From Punica granatum (lineage: Eukaryota > Streptophyta > Magnoliopsida > Myrtales > Lythraceae): DNA of 64,000 bases. A model generated the notes under the pieces. It made no database searches and was not told the origin of the DNA. It saw only the letters and a list, made by a program, of their open reading frames with translations. Positions 1 through 11,827 of the stretch are shown piece after piece. Every line of letters starts with the position of its first letter. The first letter of the stretch is position 1. A program made the position numbers and the translations under genes. The DNA lies in assembly GCF_007655135.1 (NCBI RefSeq), contig NC_045129.1, positions 12,152,001 through 12,216,000 on the forward strand, in the 5' to 3' direction.

Positions 1-205
1 GACTTGCACTGAATCCACTTTCTCACGTACCAGACCCATAAGGAAAGAAAAACCAGCAGAGCCAAAGCTCAACCAAAAAATTTAAACAAAGGAAAATCTG
101 AAGGTGCTTAGTATGAGCATCAAATGTTCATATAGCTAATGTATATCTATGTATTATGCAGCTGAATCAATCTCATTCTGTCCTCATGACTATTCAAATG
201 TTCTT

Positions 206-1494
206 CTAGGAAACGAGCTTTGGCAGCGTGGTCTTGATGATTTCTGCGGCGATTCGAGAGTATGCAGCTTCAGTTGGGTGGATGGAATCCCAAAACACAT
301 AGCGAGACGGGTCAATGCACTTCGGGGTCAACACAAGGCACAGCGGACCAGTCTCGACCAGCCCGGTCCCACAGCATCCCTCGGCCGATACATCAAAACC
401 TGCATTAATATATGTTAGATTAGGTACATAGTCAATATCAATCATCTTATAAACCTAGAAAAAACAATCAAATTCTTCACAATTACCTTCTCCGTATGGG
501 TTTTGGATAATGTCCATCAGGGGCTTGTAGATGTCAGCATAGGCGAATCTGGCTTCCTCCATTTGGGAACTCAACTTCGAGATCAGGATTTGAAGCTTCC
601 CGTTGTAGGCCTGCGAGTCCCTGTTCTGTTGCTCGACACACCTGCGCTGGAGTGTGTGAGGACCAAATAACGGGAATATGCTGCCTGCCGTCATCTGCAA
701 CGGCAAGCATCCAGTTGGAGGCATCCCTGCGACTAAAAACTTGCGTGCTCCCAAGCTGTATAGATCCTGTCAAGATCAAACCAATCGATTTAGAAATCAG
801 TATAGAGTCGAGAATTGATGATAATAACTACATGTATAGTCGCTCAAAAAGTAACATACTTCGCACAATTGCTAACCTGAATAATAAGTGCGAGTCTCTC
901 GAGCAAGAAGTCGTGGTACTGCGGGAGCGAGAAATGCAGCTTCCTGTGCGAAACCGGTAGCCAGTAGAAGTTGTTCAACATGTCGTTGGTCCCAGAGCTG
1001 ATAACAAACAGGGCGTTGTTGACGATCCGCTGGGCTTCCCGGGGCCCGACTTGTCGCTCGATCCTCCTCAGGGCTATCTTGAAGTTATGCACTTGCGATT
1101 CCAAGGTCAACAGGTGCCCCAGCACCGCAGTCTCATCATCGATGCCGGATCCTGCAGATGCAAAGCTGGCGCCAGTCAAGAGGTCCTCGTCCTTCAGGGT
1201 TGGGTCGAGGTATGCTGGGAGGAACTGCTTCAGTCCCAACTGGGAGATTAGGATGTCAGTAACCAGCCTCCCATTTGTGAACCTTCCAGTGGGAATGTGC
1301 CCAGGGAAATCCCGGCCGTACGGGAGATGGTTGCTCACGAACAGAGTGCCAATGTGGTTGTTGTTGCCTGGGTCCAGAGTAGAGTCTCCAAACGCAAAGA
1401 TGGCGGTCACGCCATGCTGCGAGGCCCATGCGCCGATGAGCAGGTGGAGGACGGAAGCGATGATAATCGTGATGGTTGCGCTGGGAGATGCCAT
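206..1494 (-). CDS. GDSL esterase/lipase, copy A (three exons)
   Basis: Secreted GDSL-type (SGNH) serine esterase/lipase that would hydrolyse acyl esters outside the cell; substrate unknown. Coding exons on the minus strand are 1494-877, 766-487 and 399-206, with GT-AG introns and phases that join without a break to give 363 residues, normal for plant GDSL lipases. An N-terminal signal peptide (about residues 1-24) precedes the GDS block with nucleophile Ser38 (FAFGDSTLD). The Gly block is GASFASAGSGID, GTND carries Asn170, and the C-terminal DSIHP carries Asp337 and His340, so all catalytic blocks are present. Two cysteine-rich stretches near the C-terminus (GCCGTG, CIDPS) are typical of the family. 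The start is the first ATG before the signal peptide, behind a TATA box. It is a near twin of the gene at 11828-13116 and looks functional. Confidence 0.93.
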
Positions 1495-1563
1495 AGGGAA
1501 GGCTGATGGATTCTCAAAGATCTTAGCTTGACAATGTGTGTATCGTTTGACGTTAGGGTGCGC

Positions 1564-1572
1564 CTATTTATA
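1564..1572 (-). promoter_or_regulatory. TATA box of GDSL copy A
   Basis: TATAAATAG on the minus strand about 70 bases upstream of the ATG at 1494. The same motif sits at the same distance in copy B, which supports it as the core promoter. Confidence 0.7.
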
Positions 1573-2289
1573 GATCCCTGAAAGAATCCTAATCGGCTCT
1601 ATTGATTAGATTCATAAAATCTTATCTACACATAAAATTTAGATTTATTTAGATATCGAAAGAGATTCTAGTTAGTTCAATTAAACTTGAAGATATAATT
1701 TGCAAAATACAATCGTATTTGTGATCTTATTGGTTATTCGAAATCGACCTACTCCTCAACCACAATTTATGGCTAATTGGAGCAGTCTATTTCTTCCTAC
1801 TCTTGAAAGTACACGCGATTAATGTAGTGATAAAGTTTGATTGATTTATCTCCTACACTTTTTTTAAGTGAAAATTTAATATATTCAATCACTACTATGT
1901 ATGTCCATCAAAACATTCTCATACTTCTTATGCGTTCATAAAACTACCCTCATCGCGATGAAGATAATTTGACTCTTTACGTTTACTATGGTATATTCAT
2001 GACCTCATCAAGCCTCTTTAAAGCAAGTGTTGATTTGGGCCGAGAATTTCTGAACTCGAGATATTATATTTCAAGGCTTGATTATGAGTGCCCATTTACG
2101 TGCCAAAGGACCTATCCTTCATTTCGAAATTTGCCATATTTCACACAGTTTTTCAATAAGAAACACACCGTGCAGGGGCATAAAGCTTGTCTTGATAATA
2201 CTATCATATAACTTTAACAACTAGCAATCAGCAATTATCCAAAGCGATGTGGCAAAGTTTATGCTCTATATTACTATATATCCATGTCT

Positions 2290-2645
2290 TTTTTTTTCCT
2301 CGTTACTTTAAAATTTATTGTTTAATTTTTAAATTTTTAATATATAAATATGGATTGTGGGACCAATCGTTATTTTCTTGGGTTATTAAGTTCATTTCAG
2401 AAAACAAATTTTTAAATTTTTTAAAACATATAAATATAGATTTATTGGAGAGGCTGTTTTTTATTTATTTTTTGAGTTTTTAAAATTATAAATATTTCAC
2501 GAGAAGATCTAGTCCAGATAAAATAAATCTTGTAATTTACTTTTTAAGAAATAAATTAGATCATATTTTTATTGATATGATGTGTTATATATTTTTATTT
2601 CAAAACCAAATCATATCATTTTTTTTATAGATATAGTTGTATTAT
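2290..2645. other. AT-rich insertion present only in copy A
   Basis: About 350 bases of AT-rich DNA lie between two blocks that are adjacent in copy B (near 13930-13960). It has no recognisable coding sequence. It may be a small transposon inserted after the duplication, or DNA lost from copy B; no clear terminal repeats were seen. Confidence 0.5.
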
Positions 2646-2790
2646 TTATATTATCTTATGTATGATATGTTATAAATATGGGAGGTACTAAACATAAAGT
2701 GTGACTAATTCTCCTTGAAAAAATATTGCAACTACCAAAATTCTTCAATTTTCGCATGCATGCACACGAGTTTACTTTATAACGCCTATA

Positions 2791-4279
2791 ATTAGATTGA
2801 AGGTGAATCTTCAACCTTTTACGTCTTTTTCTCACATATAAACTTTTGCATAATTTTTGGGTTCTCCAATCTTTTGCTTTTTATATTTCAAACATAAACC
2901 TAGGTAAAATTTTTGAATTCTCGAATTCTATTTAATATCACGTTCTATCCCGTGCAATCCACGGGCTCCACGACTTGTAAAAATATAAAGCGGAGTACTG
3001 GTGAGCTCGACTAGATAGATTTATAATGCCCGGATTGTTGATAGAATTTTCTTGGAATTTTGAGTTTTATTTTTATAATAAATTTTAAAAATGATTTTTT
3101 TTTAGTTTTTGAAAGATATCTATTGATAAGATTTGATTTTTCTTGGTTTGGATTTTCTTAAGTTTATAATAATTATGATATAAAAATTATGTTTTAACTT
3201 TTTATGAGATACTTTATGATAAATAAAATATAATATTTTTAGAATTTTTTGATAAGAAACTATTAGTCACATGACATTTATTAGGGTAAAAAAAAAACCC
3301 AAGTTTTCAGGAAATTAATAATTGTGTCCTAGATTTGGTTTTGGTAATAACAAATCAATGTTTTTTAAATGCGTCAGAAATGGTCTCTCATTACAAATTC
3401 CTTTATAATTTCCGTCCATTTACGCATGAACGATATGGAATCCACCAGATTTACACATCACCCCCTCAGTGTCTCTACCCTCATCAAATTTCAACGACCC
3501 AAATTTTCTACCCAAAATCAGAATCCCAATTCACCGAAACTCATCCTCTCAAGCTTTCTCTTATAATTCTTGGTTCTTTTTTTTTTTTCATCTCACACTA
3601 CTGCCCAAGCAAATTGATCGTAAGAGCGGAAGAAGTGCTCAATCGGCAAATGAAGAGCTCTCCATGACTTCCAAGTTGCCAGAAGAAGAAAGAATGTACC
3701 ATCACGACTGATAAAATTTTCAACATCAATCAATGGTATTCTAAAAAATGTCCACTCAACCTTCGTGACAAATTTGGGACCGGCACAACTGAGAAGAGGA
3801 TTCTCGGTCTCAAAATTGATGGACCAAGAGAGAATCGAGACGATGATGATGAGAAGGATGAGGAACTCTGGAACTGCGATGACGAGAAGGACGAGGAACT
3901 CTGGAGGAAGATTGCACAGCCAATCAAAATAAACGATAGAATTTGGGGCTGGGTTTGTAACACAGAGCCAAAGTTAACAGTTCGTGTATGTAAATTGTAG
4001 AATTTATAACGGGTGGTCAATTTTTGAGACAATTTATAAAACATATATTTTTTATTACAAAACAAATTGAGGACAGAGATGGGAATTTTTTTAAAATTAG
4101 GGTATTTTTGTTATTCACCCTATTTATTGAATCAAGAATTTTGAATTTTTAGAGTAGAAGAGTACTCTTTTAATGATACTAATTTTTTTGCTCGTGCGTT
4201 GCATGGATTCGTATTCATATATTTCTATATTATTTTGATAATAATTATTTACATTTTGAAACACCAATTTTCTTATACA
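2791..4279. other. Non-coding AT-rich stretch
   Basis: No gene is recognised. It contains a hairpin plus CTTGT motif at 2949-2978 that resembles a Helitron 3' end, long A/T runs, and a short acidic/serine-rich open stretch (about 3730-4065) that looks like chance coding from a GAT/GAG-rich repeat. Confidence 0.5.
2949..2978 (+). mobile_element. Possible Helitron 3' terminus (degenerate)
   Basis: CCCGTG...CACGGG forms a six-base-pair hairpin, followed about eight bases later by CTTGT. Helitrons end in a hairpin followed by CTRRT; here the second-last pair deviates. It closely resembles the better match at 10304-10333. Confidence 0.35.
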
Positions 4280-4288
4280 AAATAATAA

Positions 4289-4930
4289 GGGTTAATAGCT
4301 AAAAAAAAACACGACATTTACATTTTTTTCTAATTCTAGCACGACCTTTCGAAAATTACCCAGAAAAACACTACCTTTCATTTTAGTCTCAAATCAAGCA
4401 TGACGCTTAAATTTTCATCAATTTTAAACGGTAGTGACACATGTCATCACGCTATTGGATGAGTAAGTCCCACTTATTTTTATTTAATAAAAAAATTTCT
4501 AATTTTTTTTTAAAACAAAGGGTCGGCTGATGGGCTCAGGGCCAAAAGAGGAGGAGGCCGCCGGTGGTGGCCTTGATTGAGGCCACCACCACCCTAATTG
4601 GGGTCGGCAACGATGATGGTCGTCGCCGACTCCGATTGGGGCGATGGTGGCTGCAATCATACCATCGTTGGCCCCCTCCTCCTTCGACCTTAGACGACCC
4701 CTCCCTTTTTAATTTAATTTTCAGAAATTTTTTATTAAATAAAAATAAGTGGAACCCACTCATCCATAACGTGATGACACATGGCACTACCGTTAAAATT
4801 GACAAAAAATTTAATGTTATGCTAGATTTGAAACTAAAATGAAATATCGTGTTTTTCTTGGTAATTTTCGAAAGGTCATGCTAGAATAAAAAAAAAGTGT
4901 AAAAGTCGTGCTTTTTTGGGCTATTAACCC
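4289..4930. mobile_element. Non-autonomous MULE-like element with 9-bp target duplication
   Basis: The 642-bp element starts GGGTTAATAGC and ends GCTATTAACCC. Its arms are imperfect inverted repeats of more than 200 bases (for example the CACATGTCATCACG region near 4439 against the matching arm near 4770). The flanks are identical 9-mers, AAATAATAA at 4280-4288 and 4931-4939, the target-duplication length of Mutator-like elements. The core (about 4520-4680) is strikingly GC-rich, unlike its surroundings, and has no real gene. A related element lies at 22113-22570. Confidence 0.8.
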
Positions 4931-4939
4931 AAATAATAA

Positions 4940-7885
4940 TAATATTTAATTATTACAATAATAATTTTAAACTAATTATTTCAATTAATATTTTAAATTC
5001 ATTGTTAATATAGGTTTATCGCATAAACCATTGTTATAACATCTTTATTTTAAGTTTTAATTATATTTTTTGCAGTTAATAGCGTTATGTTATAAATCTT
5101 TTCTTTTATAGGTCGTGATGTTTTTTAGAAAGTCTATATAGGATGAATTATTCTTTTTGTAGTGTTTATATCATTTTTACTGTATATATGTTCGTTATAA
5201 TAGAGATATCATTTATTCATTAATTAATTAATCATATCTACTAATCTTGAATGGTTCGATGAATAGTTCTTAAATAGTGGTCTCAATGCATTATATATTT
5301 ATGTAATCATTGCATAAAAGATAAAATTTTAATAGATATTCACATAAGATTGGTTACTTTTTTTAATATAAATTTTAATGACATTCTTATTTTAAATATT
5401 TAATATAATAACTTTACTCTTATAATAATAGAAATTAGGTTAACATCTAATTAAATATTTTTTTGTTAGTAACTTAATTGTCATTTATTTTTTGAATTGA
5501 AAATTTTCTTTTAAGTCGAGAAGATATTGGTTTTTCATAATTGGGCTTCACTTGAATAAATCATTTCTCTTAATTTTTTTCATATATTATTTTAATACTT
5601 TTCTCCTATTAAAAAAGAAAAAATTGGGCATTTTCTATGTAAATTTTCATAATTGATTAACATCTAGTGTTCTACCTGTGCGTTGCACGAGATTTTTAAA
5701 TTAGTTATTAATCAAAATTAGTAAAACTAATTGTACTTTTAATATCCATATATAATTTCTATGCTTGATTATATGTCTCATAATTCTATTTATGCCCTTT
5801 TTTAGCATCATTTTCTTTATATATTAGCAAGGAAGAGACACACGATTACACGAACATTTTTCAATTAAAAATACATCATGTTTGTATATTGGTATTGCAT
5901 GTAACATAATCAAATGTAACACCTTAATTATGTAATATAAGTGCAACGTTCCTTATTTTGAAACTTAAGTGAATGTTTTGCACAAGGTTTTAATAAGATT
6001 GGTATTCTCTTGAGTTTCTTCTAATTTTTTGACATGATTTTTTAATAGCTTTTTTAATATCCCAATGTATGATTAACTTGACTTCATTTATAACTATATA
6101 AATAAAATAAAATAGAGAAAAATATTGATCTTAATTAATATAAATTTTTTGGATAATTACCTCAGTAGTATCTTTTCAACATATAAAAAGAAACTATTCT
6201 AATATGATTCACCTGATATAAATGTAACATAGATATATATTTATGTATCGCGTACATATTTTACCTAGATCACCGCTTTATAATACATTTGATATACATG
6301 CATATAATAAACCATATAATTCATTAAATTAGTTAGCATATTTTAAATATTTTTAGAGTCAAGTACTTGAGTATTTGTATTTTAAATCAGTTAGAAACAA
6401 TATTTTGCTTTTTAAATAAGTTAATTTGTCAAAAGTATAATTTTGAGGCCACAAATTGCAACTTTTATAATTTATCGATTTAGTTATTTAAATATAACTC
6501 ATTGTAAATATTGCATGCATTTTTCATCAAATGCTTTGAATATTCCAAATGTTAATCATATAAGTGACTACATTAACTTTTTTTAATTAATCAATTTATA
6601 AATAATATATTGTTAGGGCCATAAATTTCATTTTTCATTTTTCATGATATTTGAGTGCGGATACTTAAAATACTTAACTAAATATGCATATTATACACAT
6701 TTATATTTTTTACTTTATTTTATTTAATAATAAAATAAGCGATAATTGATGCACATTTAATATGCCATTTCTATTTAACTATGTATACAAGTGCAAGGAC
6801 AATGACATGCGGAATAAAGAACAACATATCATCAAATATATGAAGTTGCAATCGAGAAAAGGCATATTAGCATAAACTAATGCTGCCCATTGGCAATTGA
6901 CAAATATGAATGATGATGACGACATAGAAAAATCGGGGTTAATGATAAAAAGGACAAGGAGAGGGGTTAAAATTACCAGAATGAACGTCTAAAGAATATG
7001 CATGGTGGAAGCAAGCACCAACATTTATGTGACTGGTTTGAAAGCAGCAGAAGCGATGTCCGAGCGCATTCATCAGTTGCACTATCGAGAGTTTGGAGAA
7101 GACAATAACAAGGAGGAAAGAAGGCGCAGAGAAAGAGTGAAGAGAGGACCATTGTAACTTTGGTTTTAGGGTTGTTGGATAAACGGGAGGAAAAGCTTGC
7201 AACTTTGGCGAGTAAAGAGACACCCTTTAGGTTTCATCGTTAATTTTGGATTATTATATGAAGTGAGAGAGCACCATTGACATCTGAAATTACATGGAGG
7301 AGGAATACAAGCGAAAAGGTACCATATTAACCTTCGAGCAAAAAAAAAAAAAAGTTACCACTATTAACCGTTTTTAATTGGAGAAATTAAAGTCTTTTCA
7401 AAGAAAAAAAAGTTAATTTGTGGCAAAACATTTAGTGCCTTAAGCCTGAACGTTTACGAATTGTGGTGACACCTTTTTTTTTTGGGGTACACGGTGACAC
7501 TTGTATGCAAATAATATTATTTTATTATTATTAATTATTAACTTATTAATTATAATGTTATTACTTAGTAAATACAGATAATATGTATGTGTGTATATGT
7601 ATATATATGAAAACGGAGTTGAGATATGCTCGACTTCAAGGCCTCAAAATGCCTAGATCACTCAATGATTTTTTCTCGATTTTTTAACTTTCTTAATTTT
7701 TATAATTATTTTTTAATAAATTATTATCTAGTTAACATTTAATAATTCTTAATTTTTTAAAATTTGTATAGTATTAATTAATTAATAGAAAATTATATTT
7801 TTTAATTGTAAATAAATATTTCAATGCATTCGCGCTTCATATTTGTATATTGCGCAGTAATATGGAAGATGATATGATATATAGG
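4940..7885. other. Long AT-rich intergenic stretch
   Basis: No gene, RNA gene or clear transposon body is recognised in nearly 3 kb. A minus-strand open frame at 6939-7223 has no recognisable domain and is taken as chance. A possible inverted Helitron end lies at about 5664-5690. Confidence 0.5.
5664..5690 (-). mobile_element. Possible Helitron 3' terminus, inverted
   Basis: Read on the minus strand, a GTGC/GCAC hairpin with flanking bases is followed about eight bases later by CTAG. This is the layout of a Helitron end, but the base after CTAG is A instead of T, so the call is weak. Confidence 0.25.
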
Positions 7886-7954
7886 CATGCATGCTAATAT
7901 GCTTAGAAAGGGTATCGTGGAGAGGTATGTATTTTTTATGCTTAATCAAAGAAT

Positions 7955-8065
7955 ACTATTAGAACCAATAGCCACGTCTACATACAATGAATGTTACAAT
8001 GGGGAGAAAAGGATGCCAATAGAATCAATGGTCACGTTTACATACAAGGAATGTTACAATGGAGG
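7955..8065 (+). repeat. Two-unit tandem repeat, about 63 bp
   Basis: A block beginning AGAACCAATAGCCACGTC (about 7959) and ending GTTACAATGG is repeated about 63 bases later with a few substitutions (AGAATCAATGGTCACG). No function is apparent. Confidence 0.6.
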
Positions 8066-8096
8066 AACAATGTGTCTAGAAATATATACATAAGGG

Positions 8097-8960
8097 AAAA
8101 TTAGAATTAAGAAATGTGGGGAAACAATTATTGAGTTTTTTATTTTTACAGATGATAATAACGATGATGATGATGATAAGAATAACAATCACAAAATTAA
8201 ACTATTGAATTGGGAAGAGGACTAAAAATTATAGTTACCAAAAGATACCATTTGAAGAAGTATTTCAATTATAATAACCTCGGTGCGACAAAAACCTAAA
8301 TATGTCAAAATACTAAACTATTGAATTAGTAAGAGGCCTAAAAATTATAGTTACCAAGAGATACCATTTGAAGAGGTATTTCAGTTATAATAATCAAGGT
8401 GCGACAAAAACTAAAATTTATCCAAATATGTTGAATGGACAAAATAGACATTTTAAATATGTCCATGTACATTGAAGGGAAAAACTGAAATTTAAAAAAA
8501 TTGAGAAACACTTTTGTGAGCTTCACAAAATTAGAATTAAGAAATGTGGGGAAACAATTATTGAGCTTTTTATTATTACAGATGATATCATCATCATCAT
8601 AAAAATAATGATGATAATAGAATCAAACTATTGAATTGGGAAAAGGGCTAAAAATTATAATTACTAAGAGATACCATTCGAAGAGATATTTCAGTTATAA
8701 TAATCAAAGTGTGACAAAAGCTAAAATTTGTCCAAGTACTAAACTATTGAATTAGGAAGATGCCTAAAAATTATAGTTACCAAGAGATACCATTTGAAGA
8801 GGTATTTCGGTTATAATGATCAAGGTGCGACAAAAACTAAAATTTGTCCAAATACGTTGAATGGACAAAATAGACATTTTAAAATATATCCATGTACATT
8901 GAAAGGGCAAAAGTAGAATTTCAAAAACTTGAGAAACACTTTTGTGAGTTTCACACTTTT
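8097..8960 (+). repeat. 430-bp tandem repeat, two units
   Basis: Unit 1 starts AAAATTAGAATTAAG at 8097 and unit 2 starts with the same bases at 8527. Within each unit a block of about 100-120 bases (AACTATTGAATT... to ...GGTGCGACAAAA) is itself doubled, so the locus is a repeat of repeats. Each unit also has a (GAT/ATC)n microsatellite. A further fragment of the unit start (GGGGAAACAATTATTGAG) lies at 9275-9295. It is non-coding. Confidence 0.8.
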
Positions 8961-10300
8961 ATATATGTTATAGATTATATATATAGATATAGATAGATAA
9001 CACAAGAAATGAAAGCAGGTCCATCTTGCCCATAAAGAGAGTAGGGGGGGTTTCCCACTCGCGGGGAACCCACCCTGCTCTTTTATTTTATTTTTAAAAA
9101 ATTTAATATTATTCAATTCATAATTTAATTATGTGAGTTTTTTTGTCCGTCCGACTTCCTGGTATTTCGAAATTCAACGAGTTCGATCAATCTACGTTCG
9201 GGCCAAGTTGCCCCAGTGTGCCACCTGATATTTGGAATTTTAACGATTATGATAAATCTGTACTTCGGCAATGTTGGGGAAACAATTATTGAGCTTTTTA
9301 TTTTCACGAGACTTGCACTTATGACCTTACTTTAGAGGAACAACTGCTGGATATCTAAAATAAACTCATGTTGATAAAAGGCCTATATTTTACCAGCTTA
9401 AATAGTATTTTTTATTTGTGATGTTAAAAGTGTTTTTATTTTTTGGTGAAACTCAAGGTTACACTAGTATGTTGACTGAGGTTAATTATTGACTAGATAT
9501 TACCTTCATTGTCATTACAAGATGCTTAGAAGCTTTTTCCACTGGCACCTCATTCTTTTAACTTTTTAAATATCTTTACAATTTAAAACTTCCCTTTTTC
9601 TACTTTTATAACTTATATTTTTTAAAAAATTTCTTATTTCTTCCCGGTATCCTTTTTACATACTCTTGATATGATGATAGTTTATAATATAGTATCGCAA
9701 ATGAAATGTACATATATATATATATGTATATATATCAAATACATCGATGGTAATGTATTGAAAAGACTATATATTTTGTGATATCTAATGAAATTTTTTT
9801 ACGTCATAGACTTATGACATATATAAAATTTAATGTGCCTAGAATAGATTATAACATTTGCAATAAAAATTTCCATATCCTCCCTGCAGCATCGCACGAT
9901 TGCTTTCTATATCATTATAACAAAATATTTTTGAAACTTTTTTGAAAAGATTTTATTATCTAAAACATATTTAATAATCTCGAATTTTTGTCCAAGATAA
10001 ATTATTAATCTATAATCATATCAATATTAACATAAAAATAAATATATATTTAATACATATGATATAAATATATTAAGATTAACAAAAATATATATATTTC
10101 TTCCTATAGTATCTGACTGTGTTGGCGATCTTAATATAGTTTTTACTTATTTTATTAATAAAATTTTAATTAACAACAGTCATATATATCTAATATATTA
10201 AATTTTGATTGGTTATAAATTATAATTTATAACATTTTAAATCATGCATATGAATTATGATATATAATAGAATTGGCGAAAAGGAAAAATTGATCATGTC
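8961..10300. other. AT-rich intergenic stretch
   Basis: No gene is recognised. It contains a (TA)n tract near 9710-9740 and the detached repeat fragment at about 9275. Confidence 0.5.
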
Positions 10301-10303
10301 CTA

Positions 10304-10333
10304 CCCGTGCAGTGCATGGGCTCCACAACTAGT
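10304..10333 (+). mobile_element. Likely Helitron 3' terminus
   Basis: CCCGTGCA...TGCATGGG forms a hairpin of seven to eight pairs, followed eight bases later by CTAGT. This is the known Helitron 3' end (hairpin, then CTRR, inserted before T). The 5' TC end was not located, so the element's extent is unknown. Confidence 0.5.
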
Positions 10334-10417
10334 AACAAATAAAAACTACATAGCTTGTATTTCTAGAACATTAGGTGCTAGTGTCCAATTTAAAACTAGA
10401 AATATCGGAAAAAGAGG

Positions 10418-10530
10418 ACGATCACGTCCCCGCCTGATAACTAAGAGATTCCAAGTTAGATTCTCGTTGTGGGACTACCGTACTCCATTATTAGCTATTA
10501 AGATTTCTATTTCATTATATTACCGAAAAT
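10418..10530 (+). mobile_element. tRNA-derived SINE remnant
   Basis: It resembles the SINE at 20754-20905: a 5' part around CCCCGCCTGATAAC, a decayed B-box region (CCAAGTTAGATTCTC), then the shared 3' body TTAGCTATTAAGATTTC...TTATATTACCGAAAA. The 5' end is eroded and no target duplication was identified. Confidence 0.5.
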
Positions 10531-11637
10531 GTTAGAGATATCATGCCGTTTATATATAAGTCAGACGAGAATGCCGCTGCATAATCTTTTCTTGTGTTAC
10601 AAGGCACTGCCCCGAGCTTGGTTCAGTTTGACGAGGCTGTGCAAGGCAAATGTTAATTGGCAATGGTTTTTAGTTTTGCGGGCCCACCTACCAATCTTTA
10701 CCATTCGATAATCTTCTATTTTAGTGCACTTACATAGAGCCCTAATACTCGGAATCATGAAGTTATCACGCAGAGAACGGCGAGCCTATCCCAAATCGTG
10801 TATATACACCCTGTCGGAGCGTTGAGCCTGTGCTAGATAGAACCCGACATGACAGGCCAGTGACTTCCAGAAGATGCAATCCGATGCTGTTGTGATGAGA
10901 TTCCAACCTTCCGAGGAACTTGGACGTAATTCTTTGGAGAGGAGGAACCTTTGCATCAAGATCACACATTTTACACAGACCTAAAAGGTTTCTTAAAAAC
11001 GCAAGCGGAAAACTACCTGAAAATAGAAATTCAATTCCTAAAGCGCCATGGAACCCCAACAATTATCCTCAAACCGTGACACATTCCATAGGATTCAATT
11101 TCATGAGATATAGGATAGTCGTAATCTAAAGTTCTTTGCAGTTTGAACTTTCCGAGCTAAGATGTCACTGTGCACCGTTGTACTCCATCAATCACTCACC
11201 GATTGCATGATAAGTGAGCCAATAAGATTGAAGGAACTGAATAAACCTAACAAAAAATTAATCAAGCATGTGAGAAATCGAGGAAGCAGAGTCAGTAACA
11301 GAAGATCGATACATTGAACTCCTGGGCAGAGCAACTGCTGGAACTGTAATACCGTGTTCTGACTAGGGGATTATGTTCCAAATTAATCCCGAATGGATTT
11401 CCGGTTAGGTGATCCACTTCCGATATCCAGCCAACTGGATAGATATTCCACGAAGTTATTGTACATCAGAAATATTCACGAAAACTGATACAATAAGGAA
11501 GGTAAGTCGGCTTCTTCTCGCTGAAATTATAAGGATCTTGTCATCCAATTCCGCTGGATATACTTAAGAAATATTCAAAGCAGATATTTACTTAAAACTA
11601 GCCAAAGAGGATGACTTGGGCTGAAGTTACATTCACT
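10531..11637. other. Intergenic stretch of more balanced base composition
   Basis: This is the 3' side of GDSL copy B and is less AT-rich than the neighbourhood, but no gene was recognised on either strand. It may be long 3' flank or the relic of an unrecognised gene. A short peptide at 10590-10680 is only weakly reminiscent of copia reverse transcriptase. Confidence 0.4.
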
Positions 11638-11827
11638 TTCTCACGTACCAGACCCATAATGAGAGAAAAACCAGCAGAGCCAAAGCTCCACCGATAAATT
11701 TAAACAAAGGAAAATCTGAAAGTGCTTGGTGTGAGCATCAAATGAAGAGTCATATAGCTAATATATATCTATGTATTATGCAGCTGAATCAATCTCATTC
11801 TGTCCTTATGACTATTCAAATGTTCTT

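Larger units (their letters stand above)
20..2790 (+). repeat. Segmental duplication, copy A (GDSL gene plus flanks)
   Basis: From about base 20 to about base 2285 this matches 11638-13905 at a constant offset of 11,622 in the gene and near flank, with scattered substitutions. Copy A then carries an extra AT-rich stretch (about 2290-2645), after which homology resumes (tatgatatgttataaatatg) to about 2780. The left end may continue beyond the window. Both flanks and introns are shared, so this is a DNA-level duplication and not a retrocopy. Confidence 0.9.

Noticed and set aside
3730..4065. Ser-rich open frame on the minus strand
   Set aside because: It comes from a GAT/GAG-rich repeat on the plus strand; composition is low-complexity with no family resemblance.
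4564..4842. Open frames on both strands in the GC-rich centre of the MULE-like element
   Set aside because: They arise from low-complexity GC-rich DNA, cross into the terminal arms, and show no domain.
8097..9300. CRISPR-like or other bacterial repeat array
   Set aside because: The repeats are long, AT-rich, directly abutting units in plant DNA without spacers.
10560..10710. Possible copia reverse transcriptase fragment on the plus strand (KALPRAWFSLTRL)
   Set aside because: Only a few residues match the copia motif and there is no further pol sequence around it.
11600..11630. Resemblance to miR169 (AGCCAA..GGATGACTTG)
   Set aside because: There are internal insertions relative to the miRNA, no complementary arm nearby, and the matching region in copy A does not conserve it.
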